In this document: positions 7,880 through 20,924 of the stretch, piece by piece
Numbering within the stretch: the first letter of the stretch is position 1
Layout: each line of letters begins with the position of its first letter
NCBI RefSeq assembly: GCF_009789675.1
Contig: NZ_CP046913.1
Location: forward strand, 620,001 to 684,000
DNA from: Paraburkholderia acidisoli
GTDB lineage: Bacteria > Pseudomonadota > Gammaproteobacteria > Burkholderiales > Burkholderiaceae
Reading direction: 5' to 3'
DNA: 64,000 nucleotides
Notes under the pieces: model-generated
The model's input: only the letters and a program-made list of their open reading frames with translations
Databases searched by the model: none
Told to the model about the DNA's origin: nothing
Position numbers and translations under genes: made by a program

Positions 7880-9562
7880 ATGATCGTCGAATTGCTCAAG
7901 ACGCAACCGGAAATCGCGCTGTTCGTGAGCCTCGCGCTCGGCTATCTGATCGGCTCGGTGCGGCTCGGGCCCATCTCGCTGGGCGGCGTGTGCGGAACGC
8001 TGATCGTCGCGCTCGTGATCGGGCAAACCGGCGCACGTCTCGCGCCCGATCTCAAGAACGTCGCGTTCGCGCTGTTCATCTTCGCGCTCGGCTTCACGGG
8101 TGGGCCGCAGTTCTTTGCAAACATCGGGCGCGGTTGGCGCTATGGACTCCTGTCGATCGTCGAAATCGTCTCGGTGATGGCGCTCGTCATGGTCGCGGTG
8201 GTGCTCATGAAGCTCGACGCGGGCACGGCGGCGGGGCTGCTCGCGGGCGCGGCCACGGAGTCGGCGGTGATCGGCACGGCTTCGGAAGCCATCACGCGGC
8301 TCGGCGTGCCGGACGCCGACGTCGCCACGATGCAGGCACATATCGTCACCGCGTACAGCGTGAGTTACCTGTTCGGGCTGATCACGATCGTGCTGTTCAC
8401 GAGCCAGATCGCGCCGCTCATTCTGCGCGTGAACCTGCGCGAAGAAGCCGCGCGGCTCGCGCGTGAACTTGGCGGCGACGGCGTGCTCGACGAAGGCCAG
8501 CGGCTCGCGCTGCCGCCGCTCGTCGGGCGCGCGTTCATGGCGGGACCGGCGGCGGGCAGCGCCGTGGCGGCGATCGAGGCGCGCTTCGGCAACAACCTCA
8601 CCGTGGAGCGCGTGCTGCGCAACGGCGAGCAGATCGACACCGACGCGCAGTTCATGCTGGCGGCCGGCGACACCGTGTTCGTCGCGGGGCGCCGCGAGTC
8701 GCTGATCGAGGCGGCAAGCAGCTTCGGCGAGGAAGTGCCGGGCGGCGGCTTCGTCAAGGCGCTCGCGCAGCGCGTGGACGTGCTGCTCACGCGGCGCGAC
8801 CTCAACGGCGTGACGCTCGCGCAGATGCGCGAACGCGCCGCGCCGCAGGACGGCCGCGGCATCTACGTGGGCGCGATCACGCGGCTCGACGCGACGGTGC
8901 CCGCGCTGCCCGGCGCGGTCGTGCATCGCGGCGACGTGCTCACGCTGCTCGGCGCGCCCGCCGACGTCGCGCGCGGCGCGAAGCGGCTCGGCTACGTGAT
9001 CCAGCAGACGCAGAAGACCGACTTCGTCTATCTGGGTCTGGGTGTGGTGATCGGCATGCTGATCGGGCGCTTCGGCGTGAACGTGGGCGGCGTCTCGCTG
9101 GTGCTCGGCACGGGCGGCGGCTGTCTGCTCTCGGGCTTGTTGTTCGGCTGGGCGCGCACGCATTTTCCGGTGGTGGGCTCGCTGCCTTCGGCGGCGGCGC
9201 AGGTGCTCAAGGACTTCGGGCTCGCGACCTTCATCGCGGCCGTGGGCCTTTCCGCGGGGCCGGATGCGATCCGGCTCGTGCGCGAATACGGCCTCGCGCT
9301 GCCGCTCGCGGGCATTTTGATGGTGCTGATTCCGGGCCTGCTCTCGCTATGGATCGGCCGCATGTTCCTCAAGCTCGACGCGCCCATGCTGCTCGGCGCC
9401 ATCGCGGGCCAGCAGTGCAGCACGCCCGCGATCAGCGCGCTCGTGGGCGTGACGGGCAATTCCACACCCGTGATCGGCTACACGATCACCTATGCGTTGT
9501 CGAACATCCTGTTGCCGCTCATGGGGCCCGTGGTCGTCGGGCTCGCGGCGAAGCTCGGTTGA
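7880..9562 (+). CDS. aspT: Aspartate:alanine antiporter (AspT/YidE-type), first copy
   Basis: 560 residues. Five to six N-terminal membrane helices carry the glycine-rich motif AGAATESAVIGTASEAI. A cytoplasmic region of about 180 residues with two RCK/TrkA-C-like modules (residues about 200-370) follows, then a second membrane half with GTGGGCLLSGLLFGW and GLSAGPDAI. This is the layout of the AAE family, whose model member exchanges aspartate in for alanine out. That electrogenic exchange, coupled to intracellular decarboxylation, generates a proton-motive force. A second AspT and AspD lie downstream on the same strand, so this is an aspartate-alanine cycle operon. Confidence 0.9.
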   Translation: MIVELLKTQPEIALFVSLALGYLIGSVRLGPISLGGVCGTLIVALVIGQTGARLAPDLKNVAFALFIFALGFTGGPQFFANIGRGWRYGLLSIVEIVSVMALVMVAVVLMKLDAGTAAGLLAGAATESAVIGTASEAITRLGVPDADVATMQAHIVTAYSVSYLFGLITIVLFTSQIAPLILRVNLREEAARLARELGGDGVLDEGQRLALPPLVGRAFMAGPAAGSAVAAIEARFGNNLTVERVLRNGEQIDTDAQFMLAAGDTVFVAGRRESLIEAASSFGEEVPGGGFVKALAQRVDVLLTRRDLNGVTLAQMRERAAPQDGRGIYVGAITRLDATVPALPGAVVHRGDVLTLLGAPADVARGAKRLGYVIQQTQKTDFVYLGLGVVIGMLIGRFGVNVGGVSLVLGTGGGCLLSGLLFGWARTHFPVVGSLPSAAAQVLKDFGLATFIAAVGLSAGPDAIRLVREYGLALPLAGILMVLIPGLLSLWIGRMFLKLDAPMLLGAIAGQQCSTPAISALVGVTGNSTPVIGYTITYALSNILLPLMGPVVVGLAAKLG

Positions 9563-9731
9563 ACGCGTCTTGCGGCGCAGCTTGCCGCCAACGCGGATGA
9601 ACAGCAGCGGCTGAGCCCGGCCGCGCTCAGGTGTCGTGTCGATCCGGCGTCATGCCGTATCGATCGCGGCGCCGATTCTGCATCACTACGGCAAGCACCA
9701 CGGGCTGCGGTTCCTTCCCAAAAGCGAGGGC

Positions 9732-13150
<3,419 letters not shown>

Positions 13151-13175
13151 CGGCGATCTTTACGCGTATCAATGC

Positions 13176-13216
13176 AAAACGGCGGCGTCGCGTGAAAGCG
13201 AGGCCGCCGTTTTTTT
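13176..13216. terminator. Terminator between aspD and the convergent MFS gene
   Basis: A stem AAAACGGCGGC (13176-13186) pairs with GCCGCCGTTTT (13203-13213), with seven Ts on the right side and As on the left. It suits termination of aspD and possibly of the opposite-strand gene. Confidence 0.9.
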
Positions 13217-13301
13217 CGTGACGCAAGCCGTGTCGTTCTCGCGAAGCGCGCGGCGGTTTGTGTCGATGTGCTTGCGGTTTCGTCCGCTTTTCTTCTGTGC
13301 G

Positions 13302-14549
13302 CTATTCCGTTTGCTGAACGGTCGAAGCATTCGCCGCCGATGCAACCGGCGCCGACTGAGCGCCCTGCACGCTGCGCCGATGCAGCGACACCGACAACGC
13401 CACGGCGGCCGCCGCCGCGATCGCCGCGAACAGGAACACCGAGCCGTAGCCGAACACGTTCGCCACGTAACCGGCGAGCGGGCCGGTAATGCCGAGCGAC
13501 AGATCGAGGAACACCGAGTACGCCGAGAGCGCGGCGCCGCGGCTCGCGGGCGGCACGAGACCGACGGCTTCGACGCCGAGCGCCGGGAACACCAGCGCGA
13601 AGCCGAAGCCCGTGAGCGCCGCGCCCGCGAGCGCCACGTTCGGCACCGGCGCGAGCCACAGCAGCAGCAGGCCCGCGCATTCGCACGAAAACGAGGCAAT
13701 GGCCACGCGGAAGCCGCCGAAGCGCTTGATCGTGTTGGCGAACAGCAAACGCGCGCCGATGAACATGAGGCCGAACAGCGTGAGCGTGAACGCCGCGTTG
13801 GGCCAGTGGCGCGCCGCGTAGAACAGCGTGATGAACGTGGCGATGGAACCGAAGCCCGCCGAGCCCAGCGCGAGGCCAATGCCGTGCGGCAGCACGCGCG
13901 TGAACACGCTGCGGTACGACATGCGCTCGCCGTGCACGATGGGCACCGGGGCGATGGGGCGCGCGAGCCAGTAGCCGAGCGCCGCGAGCGCGATGACCGA
14001 AATGCCGAGCGTCCAGTAGCCCACGAAGTGCACCATTTCCACGCCGAGCGGCGCGCCGATCGCGAGCGCGCCATAGGTGGCGATGCCGTTCCACGAGATC
14101 ACGCGCGCATTGTGCGAGGTGCCCACGCGGCCAATGCCCCAGAGAATCGCGCCCGTGCCGCAGAGGCTTTCGCCGCAACCGAGCAACAGGCGGCTGCACA
14201 CGAGCAGCGCGATGGAGAGGCCGGGCCAGTGATCGACGAGCGTGGCGAGCAGCAGCATCACGCCGCTCGCGCCGCACAGCATCAGGCCGAGGCTCACTGT
14301 TTTCTTGGGGCCGAGCGTGTCCGCCGAACGGCCCGCGAGCGCGCGCGAGCAGAGCGTGGCGATGTACTGCACGCTGATCGCGCCGCCCGCCATCACGGTG
14401 CTGAAGCCGAGATCGTTGTGGACATAACCGGGCAGCACCGCGAGCGGAATGCCGATGGTCAGGTAGCAGAGGAACGTGAAAAAGACGACCGGAATGATCT
14501 GTAGCGTCGTCGAAAACCCGTTGCGCGCGGGCGCAGAATCAGCGGACAT
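13302..14549 (-). CDS. MFS transporter, YfcJ/YhhS-like
   Basis: 415 residues with twelve predicted helices. The N-terminal part [41 protein letters not shown] and the loop [20 protein letters not shown] are typical of the YfcJ/YhhS group of uncharacterised or arabinose/drug-efflux MFS proteins. A short polar tail ends the protein. It stands alone on the minus strand with a 450-bp upstream gap shared with xdhA. The substrate is unknown. Confidence 0.87.
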   Translation of the reverse strand: MSADSAPARNGFSTTLQIIPVVFFTFLCYLTIGIPLAVLPGYVHNDLGFSTVMAGGAISVQYIATLCSRALAGRSADTLGPKKTVSLGLMLCGASGVMLLLATLVDHWPGLSIALLVCSRLLLGCGESLCGTGAILWGIGRVGTSHNARVISWNGIATYGALAIGAPLGVEMVHFVGYWTLGISVIALAALGYWLARPIAPVPIVHGERMSYRSVFTRVLPHGIGLALGSAGFGSIATFITLFYAARHWPNAAFTLTLFGLMFIGARLLFANTIKRFGGFRVAIASFSCECAGLLLLWLAPVPNVALAGAALTGFGFALVFPALGVEAVGLVPPASRGAALSAYSVFLDLSLGITGPLAGYVANVFGYGSVFLFAAIAAAAAVALSVSLHRRSVQGAQSAPVASAANASTVQQTE

Positions 14550-14998
14550 GGGGAAAACGAGGATGGAAAACGGCGGGAAAGCGCGATTGTCCCATGGAAC
14601 CGGTTTTTCTGCAGATTTTGAAAAGCTGTTCCGGTAAGCGGAACTCGTTTTTTCCCACCTTGTGGGTTGCGCACAACGGTTTGTATGCGCGCGATGGGCG
14701 AAGCGCGATGTTGCCAGGATTTGTCAGCGGAATGACGGGAATTGGGGTCGCAAGTGCGGCGAGGCGCTTTATCGAGTGGCGCACGGCGTATCGGCAAAAT
14801 CGGGCGCGGCTGGCCATTCTTGCGCTTTCGCCGTGAAAAATCGGCAATCCCGCCACACCAGAATAAGCGCATGGCCCGCGCGGCAGACGGTTTTATCGCG
14901 TCAGCGATATGTCGCCCATGCTCCTGTGCCTATGGGTTGCCAATATTGGCGGTGATAGTTTTCGAATCGTCCACTGCATCAACGATGAGCCAGAGAAC
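14550..14998. promoter_or_regulatory. Divergent promoter region between MFS gene and xdhA, with two palindromes
   Basis: 449 bp without a gene. Close to xdhA it holds a hairpin-forming repeat TATCGC-N4-GCGATA (14894-14909) and a perfect 12-bp palindrome GCCAATATTGGC (14939-14950). Both lie within 110 bp of the xdhA start, where a repressor of purine catabolism would be expected to bind. Which regulator binds cannot be told. A short inverted repeat CCCAC-CTT-GTGGG lies around 14656-14668. Confidence 0.5.
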
Positions 14999-16546
14999 AT
15001 GAGCCAGCCGATCCGCTTTTATCACCGCAACGCCGTTCGCGAAGTCAGCGGCGCGGGCGTGACCCGCACTGTCCTTCAGTATCTGCGCGAAGACGCGCAC
15101 TGCACCGGCACCAAGGAAGGCTGCGCCGAAGGCGACTGCGGCGCGTGCACGGTCGTGGTCGGCGAGCGCGACGCCGCGGGCGGCATGAGCTTCAAGGCCG
15201 TCAACGCGTGCATCCAGTTTCTGCCGACGCTCGACGGCAAGGCGCTCTTCACCGTAGAAGACCTGCGCCAGCCCGACGGCTCGCTGCACCCGGTGCAACA
15301 GGCCATGGTGGATTGCCACGGCTCGCAGTGCGGCTTTTGCACACCGGGCTTCGTCATGTCGATGTGGGCGCTCTACGAGAAGCACGGGCACGAGCAAGCG
15401 GGGCAAGCAGGTCAAGGCGGGCACGCGTGCGGGGGCAAGAGCGCCTGCTCCACGCCCTCGCGCGACGAGATCGCCAACGCGCTCACGGGCAATCTGTGCC
15501 GCTGCACGGGGTATCGGCCGATCCTCGACGCCGCCGAGCAGATGTTCAAGACCGACGCGCCCAAACGGCCCGTGAACGCCGAGGCCGTCGCGCAAACGCT
15601 CGCCACGCTCGAGCGCGCCGACACCTTCCATTACGAGCACAAAGGCCAGCAGTACGACGCGCCGCGCACCGTCGACGCGCTCGCCGCGCTCAAGGCCGCG
15701 CGCCCGGCCACGCGCATCCTCGCGGGCAGCACCGACATCGGGCTGTGGGTCACGAAGCAGATGCGCGAGCTGGGCGACATCGTCTATGTCGGCCAGATCG
15801 AGGCCATGCGCAAGATCGAGGTGAGCGACGCGTTCATCGAGATCGGCGCGGCCGTGAGCGTCGAGCGCGCCTATGCCGAACTCGCGAAGCATTATCCCGA
15901 ACTCGAAGAGATGTGGCAGCGCTTCGCCTCGCTGCCGATCCGCAACGCGGGCACGCTCGGCGGCAACGTGGCGAACGGTTCGCCCATCGGCGACTCGATG
16001 CCGGGGCTGATCGCGCTCGGCGCGCGCGTGGTGCTGCGCGGCGGCGACGTCACGCGCGAACTGCCGCTCGAAGATCTCTATCTCGCGTACCAGAAGAAGG
16101 ACATGGCCGAACACGAGTTCGTGCTCGCGCTCAAGGTGCCCACACGCAGCGGTGCGCGCGCGAACCTGCGCTTTCGCACTTACAAGATCTCGAAGCGCTT
16201 CGACTCCGACATTTCCGCCGTGTGCGCCGCGTTCTCGTATCTCGCCGACGGCGACGTGATCCGCGAGCCGCGCATCGCGTTCGGCGGCATGGCGGCCACG
16301 CCCAAACGCGCGGAGAAAACCGAAGCCGTGCTCGCCGGCGCGCAGTGGCACGAAGCCACGGCGCAGGCCGCGATGATCGCGCTCGGCCAGGACTACGCGC
16401 CGCTCTCGGACATGCGCGCGACGAGCGACTACCGGCTCGAAGCGGCGAAGAACACGCTGTATCGCTTCTGGCTCGAAACGCGCGCGCAGAATCCGCTCGC
16501 GCCACAGGCGCTGAACGTGCGCGCCGTGGTGGCGGAAAGCGCCTGA
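14999..16546 (+). CDS. xdhA: Xanthine dehydrogenase, small subunit (2Fe-2S and FAD)
   Basis: 515 residues from ATG 14999. An upstream in-frame ATG at 14909 would add an atypical leader and is not preferred. The plant-type ferredoxin domain comes first (EGCAEGDCGAC, cysteines about 42, 47, 50). The second 2Fe-2S domain follows (SQCGFCTPG and LCRCTGYRP), then the FAD domain with PIRNAGTLGGNVANGSPIGDS. It transfers electrons from the molybdopterin subunit to NAD+ during hypoxanthine/xanthine oxidation to urate. Between the two cysteine pairs of the second cluster is a Gly/Gln-rich insertion with two extra Cys, encoded by four 9-bp repeats (15392-15427). It is the first gene of xdhABC. Confidence 0.95.
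   Translation: MSQPIRFYHRNAVREVSGAGVTRTVLQYLREDAHCTGTKEGCAEGDCGACTVVVGERDAAGGMSFKAVNACIQFLPTLDGKALFTVEDLRQPDGSLHPVQQAMVDCHGSQCGFCTPGFVMSMWALYEKHGHEQAGQAGQGGHACGGKSACSTPSRDEIANALTGNLCRCTGYRPILDAAEQMFKTDAPKRPVNAEAVAQTLATLERADTFHYEHKGQQYDAPRTVDALAALKAARPATRILAGSTDIGLWVTKQMRELGDIVYVGQIEAMRKIEVSDAFIEIGAAVSVERAYAELAKHYPELEEMWQRFASLPIRNAGTLGGNVANGSPIGDSMPGLIALGARVVLRGGDVTRELPLEDLYLAYQKKDMAEHEFVLALKVPTRSGARANLRFRTYKISKRFDSDISAVCAAFSYLADGDVIREPRIAFGGMAATPKRAEKTEAVLAGAQWHEATAQAAMIALGQDYAPLSDMRATSDYRLEAAKNTLYRFWLETRAQNPLAPQALNVRAVVAESA
15392..15427. repeat. 9-bp tandem repeat inside xdhA
   Basis: Four degenerate 9-bp units of the form GGGCAAGCA code for an E/G-Q-A-like tripeptide repeat. It sits in the linker between cluster-binding motifs of XdhA, a position where the family normally has only a short turn. 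Confidence 0.7.
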
Positions 16547-16589
16547 GCGCGTAACGAGAACGAAGCGAAAAAGATACGGAGAACGAACC

Positions 16590-18965
16590 ATGAACCAGCA
16601 AGCCGAACCGTTCCTGGACGAAGCCAAGGCACGCGAAGAAGCCGTCACCACGCATGAGCCGTTCGCGCAGGTGCACGTCTCGCGGCCGCATGAATCCGCG
16701 CATCTGCACGTGAGCGGACGCGCCACTTATACCGACGACATTCCCGTGGTCGCGGGCACGCTGCACGCCGCGCTCGGGCTCTCGCAGAAGCCGCATGCGC
16801 GCATTGTCGCGATGGATCTCGCCAAGGTGCGCGCGACGCCCGGCGTCGTGGCCGTGCTCACCGCCGAGGACATTCCCGGCGTGAACGACTGCGGCCCGAT
16901 CCTCCACGACGATCCCGTGCTCGCCGACGGCGTCGTGCAGTTCGTCGGCCAGCCGATGTTCATCGTCGTGGCCACCTCGCACGATACGGCGCGCCTCGCC
17001 GCGCGCCGCGCCGAGGTGCAGTACGAAGAATTGCCCGCGGTGCTCACGGCGCAGCAGGCGCGCGCCGCCAACCAATCCGTGTTGCCGCCGATGAAGCTCG
17101 CGCGCGGCGAAGCGTCCACGCGCGCCGCGCGCGCGCCGCATCGCCACGAAGGCGAAATGCTGCTGGGCGGTCAGGAGCAGTTCTACCTGGAAGGGCAGAT
17201 CGCCTATGCCGTGCCGAAAGACGACGACGGCATGCATGTGTGGTGCTCCACGCAGCACCCGAGCGAAATGCAGCATCTCGTGGCGCACGTGCTGGGCGTG
17301 CATTCGCACAACGTGCTCGTGGAGTGCCGGCGCATGGGCGGCGGCTTCGGCGGCAAGGAATCGCAGTCGGGCATCTTCGCGTGCTGCGCGGCGCTCGCCG
17401 CGTGGAAGCTGCTGTGCCCCGTGAAGCTGCGCCCCGACCGCGACGACGACATGATGATCACGGGCAAGCGCCACGACTTCCACTACACGTACGAAGTGGG
17501 TTACGACGACGCCGGCACGATCGAAGGCGTGAGTGTCGACATGACCTCGCGCTGCGGGTTTTCCGCCGACCTGTCGGGCCCGGTGATGACGCGCGCCGTT
17601 TGCCACTTCGACAACGCGTACTGGCTGCCCGACGTGTCGATCGCCGGTTTCTGCGGCAAGACCAACACGCAGTCGAACACGGCGTTTCGCGGCTTTGGCG
17701 GCCCGCAAGGCGCATTCGCGATCGAATACATCATGGACGACGTGGCGCGCTCGCTCGGCCTCGATTCGCTGGATGTGCGCCGCCGCAATCTCTACGGCAA
17801 GACGCAGAACAACGAAACGCCGTACGGTCAGGTGATCGAAGACAACGTGATCCACGAGTTGATGGACGAACTCGTGGAGACGAGCGGCTACCGCGCGCGC
17901 CGCGCCGCGATCCGCGAATTCAACGCGAACAACGCCGTGCTCAAGAAAGGCATTGCGATCACGCCGGTGAAGTTCGGCATTGCGTTCAACGTCACGCACT
18001 TCAATCAGGCCGGCGCGCTCGTGCACATTTATACCGATGGTTCCGTGCTCGTGAACCACGGCGGCACGGAGATGGGGCAGGGCCTCAACACCAAGGTCGC
18101 GCAGGTGGTGGCGCACGAACTGGGCATCGAATTCGCCCGTGTGCGCGTGACCGCGACCGACACGAGCAAGGTGGCGAACACCTCGGCCACGGCCGCTTCC
18201 ACGGGCAGCGACCTGAACGGCAAGGCCGCGCAGGACGCCGCGCGCCAGCTGCGCGAACGCCTCGCCGCGCTCGCCGCGACCACGTATGGCAAGGGCGAAG
18301 TGAGCGCCGCCGACGTGCGCTTCGAGAACGAGAGCGTGGTCGTAGGCGAAACCGTGGTGCCGTTCGAAACGCTCGTGTCGAAGGCGTATCTCGCGCGCGT
18401 GCAGCTGTGGTCCGACGGCTTCTATGCCACGCCCAAGCTTTACTGGGATCAGGCGACGCTGCGCGGCCGGCCGTTCTATTACTACTCGTATGGCGCGGCG
18501 GTTTCGGAAGTGGTGATCGACACGCTCACGGGCGAAATGCGCGTGCTGCGCGCCGACGCGCTGCACGACGTGGGTGCCTCGCTGAATCCGGCGCTCGACG
18601 TGGGGCAGGTCGAAGGCGGCTTCATCCAGGGCATGGGCTGGCTCACCACTGAAGAATTGTGGTGGAAGCCGGACGGCAAGCTCATGACGCACGCGCCTTC
18701 CACGTACAAGATCCCCACCGTGAACGACACGCCCGCCGAGTTCAACGTGAAGCTGTTCAAGAACCGCAACGCCGAGGACAGCATCCATCGCTCGAAAGCC
18801 GTGGGCGAGCCGCCGCTGCTGCTGCCGTTCTCCGTGTTCTTCGCGATTCGCGACGCGGTGGCGAGCGTGGCCGACTACCGCTTCAATCCGCCGATGAACG
18901 CGCCCGCCACCGCCGAGGAAATCCTCAAGGGCGTGCGCGCGGTGCAAGCGATGGCACGCGGCTGA
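16590..18965 (+). CDS. xdhB: Xanthine dehydrogenase, large molybdopterin subunit
   Basis: 791 residues, full length. It binds the molybdenum cofactor and hydroxylates hypoxanthine and xanthine. Visible motifs are GRATYTDDIP at the N-terminus, the cofactor-binding loop RRMGGGFGGKE, TAFRGFGGPQGAF, GTEMGQGLNTKV, and KAVGEPPLLL near the C-terminus, which holds the catalytic Glu of the family. The start has GGAGA 8-12 bp upstream. It lies 43 bp after xdhA and 14 bp before xdhC. Confidence 0.96.
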   Translation: MNQQAEPFLDEAKAREEAVTTHEPFAQVHVSRPHESAHLHVSGRATYTDDIPVVAGTLHAALGLSQKPHARIVAMDLAKVRATPGVVAVLTAEDIPGVNDCGPILHDDPVLADGVVQFVGQPMFIVVATSHDTARLAARRAEVQYEELPAVLTAQQARAANQSVLPPMKLARGEASTRAARAPHRHEGEMLLGGQEQFYLEGQIAYAVPKDDDGMHVWCSTQHPSEMQHLVAHVLGVHSHNVLVECRRMGGGFGGKESQSGIFACCAALAAWKLLCPVKLRPDRDDDMMITGKRHDFHYTYEVGYDDAGTIEGVSVDMTSRCGFSADLSGPVMTRAVCHFDNAYWLPDVSIAGFCGKTNTQSNTAFRGFGGPQGAFAIEYIMDDVARSLGLDSLDVRRRNLYGKTQNNETPYGQVIEDNVIHELMDELVETSGYRARRAAIREFNANNAVLKKGIAITPVKFGIAFNVTHFNQAGALVHIYTDGSVLVNHGGTEMGQGLNTKVAQVVAHELGIEFARVRVTATDTSKVANTSATAASTGSDLNGKAAQDAARQLRERLAALAATTYGKGEVSAADVRFENESVVVGETVVPFETLVSKAYLARVQLWSDGFYATPKLYWDQATLRGRPFYYYSYGAAVSEVVIDTLTGEMRVLRADALHDVGASLNPALDVGQVEGGFIQGMGWLTTEELWWKPDGKLMTHAPSTYKIPTVNDTPAEFNVKLFKNRNAEDSIHRSKAVGEPPLLLPFSVFFAIRDAVASVADYRFNPPMNAPATAEEILKGVRAVQAMARG

Positions 18966-18979
18966 GCGAGGAACCCGAC

Positions 18980-19600
18980 ATGATGAGCAATCCGAATCAT
19001 TGCATGCGGGTCGACGAGCGTGGCCGCGTCGTGATCGGCCGGCGCAGCACGCCGGTGCCGCAATACGGGCCGATGCACGTCGTGCTGTTCGGCGCGGGCC
19101 ACGTGGGCCACGCGCTCGTGACGCTGCTCGGCATGCTGCCGTGCGTGGTGCAATGGGTGGACGAGCGCGACGAACTGTTCCCCGACGAAGTGCCCGCCAA
19201 CGTGCAGGTCGAAGCCACCGACACGCCCGCCTCGATCGTCGACGAGGCGCCGCCCGGCGCCTACTTCATCGTCATGACGCACAATCACGCGCTCGATTTC
19301 GAGCTGACCGAGCGCATCATGCGGCGGCGCGATTTCGCGTGGTTCGGCTTGATCGGCTCGAAGACCAAGCGCGTGAAGTTCGAGCGGCGGCTGATCGAGC
19401 GCGGCTTCGACGCGGAGCGCATGGACGAGATGACGTGTCCGATCGGCGTGACGGGCATTGTCGACAAGGCGCCTTCGGCGATTGCGGTGGCCGTGGCCGC
19501 GCAGTTGATGCAGATGCGCATACCGCTGCGCATGACGGCGCCGGTCGCGACGGAGATGGCTGCCGATGTCGCGATGGATCGGCAACACGCAAGAGCGTAA
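18980..19600 (+). CDS. xdhC: Xanthine dehydrogenase accessory protein XdhC, lacking the N-terminal domain
   Basis: 206 residues. The C-terminal Rossmann domain is complete: VVLFGAGHVGHALV, QWVDERDELFPDEVPANV, YFIVMTHNHALDFEL, FGLIGSKTKRVKF and MTCPIGVTGI..KAPSAIAVAVAAQLM. The N-terminal XdhC/CoxI-type domain is missing. Full-length family members are about 330 residues and carry it before the GAGHVG motif. Here only about 30 unrelated residues precede that motif, and xdhB ends 14 bp upstream, leaving no room for it. The family binds Mo cofactor and hands it, after sulfuration, to XdhB. The two ATGs at 18980 and 18983 are alternative starts. Confidence 0.9.
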   Translation: MMSNPNHCMRVDERGRVVIGRRSTPVPQYGPMHVVLFGAGHVGHALVTLLGMLPCVVQWVDERDELFPDEVPANVQVEATDTPASIVDEAPPGAYFIVMTHNHALDFELTERIMRRRDFAWFGLIGSKTKRVKFERRLIERGFDAERMDEMTCPIGVTGIVDKAPSAIAVAVAAQLMQMRIPLRMTAPVATEMAADVAMDRQHARA

Positions 19601-19934
19601 TGCGGGGGCGCCGCGCTAGCGCGGTGGCGCGTTCGCCTCGTCTTTTTCCGCCTGACGATGTTCCGGCGGCGAGGCTTCGCACACCTGCGTTTCCAGTTGT
19701 GCGCTCAGGCCCGCGCTCGCCAGCGCGTGGCGCCTGAACAGCGCCAAAAGTTCGGGACGCAAGCCGTCGCCGCGCGAGGTCGCGAGGTCGTGCAAAGAGA
19801 GCAGGGGCAGCATGGCCGGACTCCGATAGTCGTCGGTGTTTCAGACGGTATCGGCCGCACAGGCGCGCGGCTAGCCGTTTCTTGCGGATCCATTCCCCCG
19901 TGGCGCCAGGCCGCGGGTCACGTTCAACCCGCGT
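19601..19934. other. Intergenic region downstream of xdhC
   Basis: About 330 bp between xdhC and the convergent LysR gene. The only candidate gene is the 65-codon minus-strand frame listed separately. I see no clear terminator with a T run. Confidence 0.4.
19616..19813 (-). CDS. Small hypothetical protein
   Basis: 65 residues beginning MLPLLSLHDLATSRGDGL and ending in a charged tail (ASPPEHRQAEKDEAN). GGAG is placed 8 bp before the ATG. The composition is plausible for a small soluble protein, but there is no recognisable motif. It may also be a chance frame in GC-rich DNA. Confidence 0.35.
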   Translation of the reverse strand: MLPLLSLHDLATSRGDGLRPELLALFRRHALASAGLSAQLETQVCEASPPEHRQAEKDEANAPPR

Positions 19935-20924
19935 TCAAGCCGCGTCGACCGGCAACGCTTCGTGCGTGCGCGACTTCGGGCGCGCGCTTTTCGCGCCGCG
20001 TTCCGTCAACATCCCCGAGACCTCATCGATCAACGCACGCAGCCACGCCACGTCGCCGGGGCGGTCCGGCTGCGGATGCCACATCTGATAGCAGCGAATG
20101 CGCGGAAACGCGATGGGCGTGTCGACCACGGCAATCGGCAGCAGTTTCGCGTAGTGCTGCGCGAACCGCCGCGTGGTCGTGAACAGCAGATCCGATTGCA
20201 GCAGCACCTGCGGCACCAGCCCGAAGTAGGGCAGCGTGGCGACGATACGGCGCTCGGCGCCCGCCTTCGCGAACCCCAGATCGATCGCGCTTGCCCGCGC
20301 GCCCGTGTACGGCGTGGGCGCGAGATGCGGCGCGGCGAGATACGCCTCACGCGTGAGTTCGCGGCGCGCGAGCGGATGGTCGGCGCGCATCATGCAGACG
20401 ATCTTGTCGGAGAACAGGTCGCTGCGGGCGAAACGCGCATCGGGTTTCGGCCAGTTGCCGATCACGAGGTCGAGTTCGCCCGCGTCGAGCGCGCCGTGAT
20501 GGTCGAGCGTGGGCGAAAGCGAAAGAATTTCGAGCCGTGCCGCGGGCGCCGCTTCGCGAAAGCGCGCGATCAGCGTGGGCATGAAGAAGTCGTTGAGATA
20601 GTCGGGCGCGGCGAGCCGGAAGGTGCGCTTCGAGCGCTCGGGATCGAAGTCGCCGTGCGGCGTGGCCACGAAATCGACGTCGCGCAGCACGCGTTGCGCG
20701 TATTGCAGCAGCGACTCGCCGTATTCGGTGGGCACCATGCCCGCCTTGCCGCGTACGAGGATGGGGTCGCCGAGTATCTCGCGCAGCCGCCGCAGCGCGG
20801 TGCTGATGGCCGGCTGCGTCTGGTTCAGGCGCAGCGCGGCTTGCGTCACGCTGCGCTCGACCAGCAGCGTGCGCAGCACGCGCACGAGCCAGATGTCGAG
20901 TGTGAGGGCGGAATCGTCGTCCAT
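19935..20924 (-). CDS. LysR-family transcriptional regulator (NodD/LeuO-like type)
   Basis: 329 residues. The N-terminus LDIWLVRVLRTLLVERSVTQAALRLNQTQPAIS is a LysR helix-turn-helix of the NodD/LeuO-like branch, which starts with a longer first helix. The next segment LREILGDPILVRGKAGMVPT is the usual wing and linker helix. The effector domain follows at about residues 95-300 with a basic tail. It lies downstream of the DsbA-fold isomerase on the same strand, 180 bp away, so it may have its own promoter. Targets are unknown. Confidence 0.9.
   Translation of the reverse strand: MDDDSALTLDIWLVRVLRTLLVERSVTQAALRLNQTQPAISTALRRLREILGDPILVRGKAGMVPTEYGESLLQYAQRVLRDVDFVATPHGDFDPERSKRTFRLAAPDYLNDFFMPTLIARFREAAPAARLEILSLSPTLDHHGALDAGELDLVIGNWPKPDARFARSDLFSDKIVCMMRADHPLARRELTREAYLAAPHLAPTPYTGARASAIDLGFAKAGAERRIVATLPYFGLVPQVLLQSDLLFTTTRRFAQHYAKLLPIAVVDTPIAFPRIRCYQMWHPQPDRPGDVAWLRALIDEVSGMLTERGAKSARPKSRTHEALPVDAA

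Noticed and set aside
16131..18947. A 938-codon minus-strand frame opposite xdhA-xdhB
   Set aside because: Antisense shadow of genes with clear molybdopterin and iron-sulfur motifs; composition is Arg/His-rich and repetitive.
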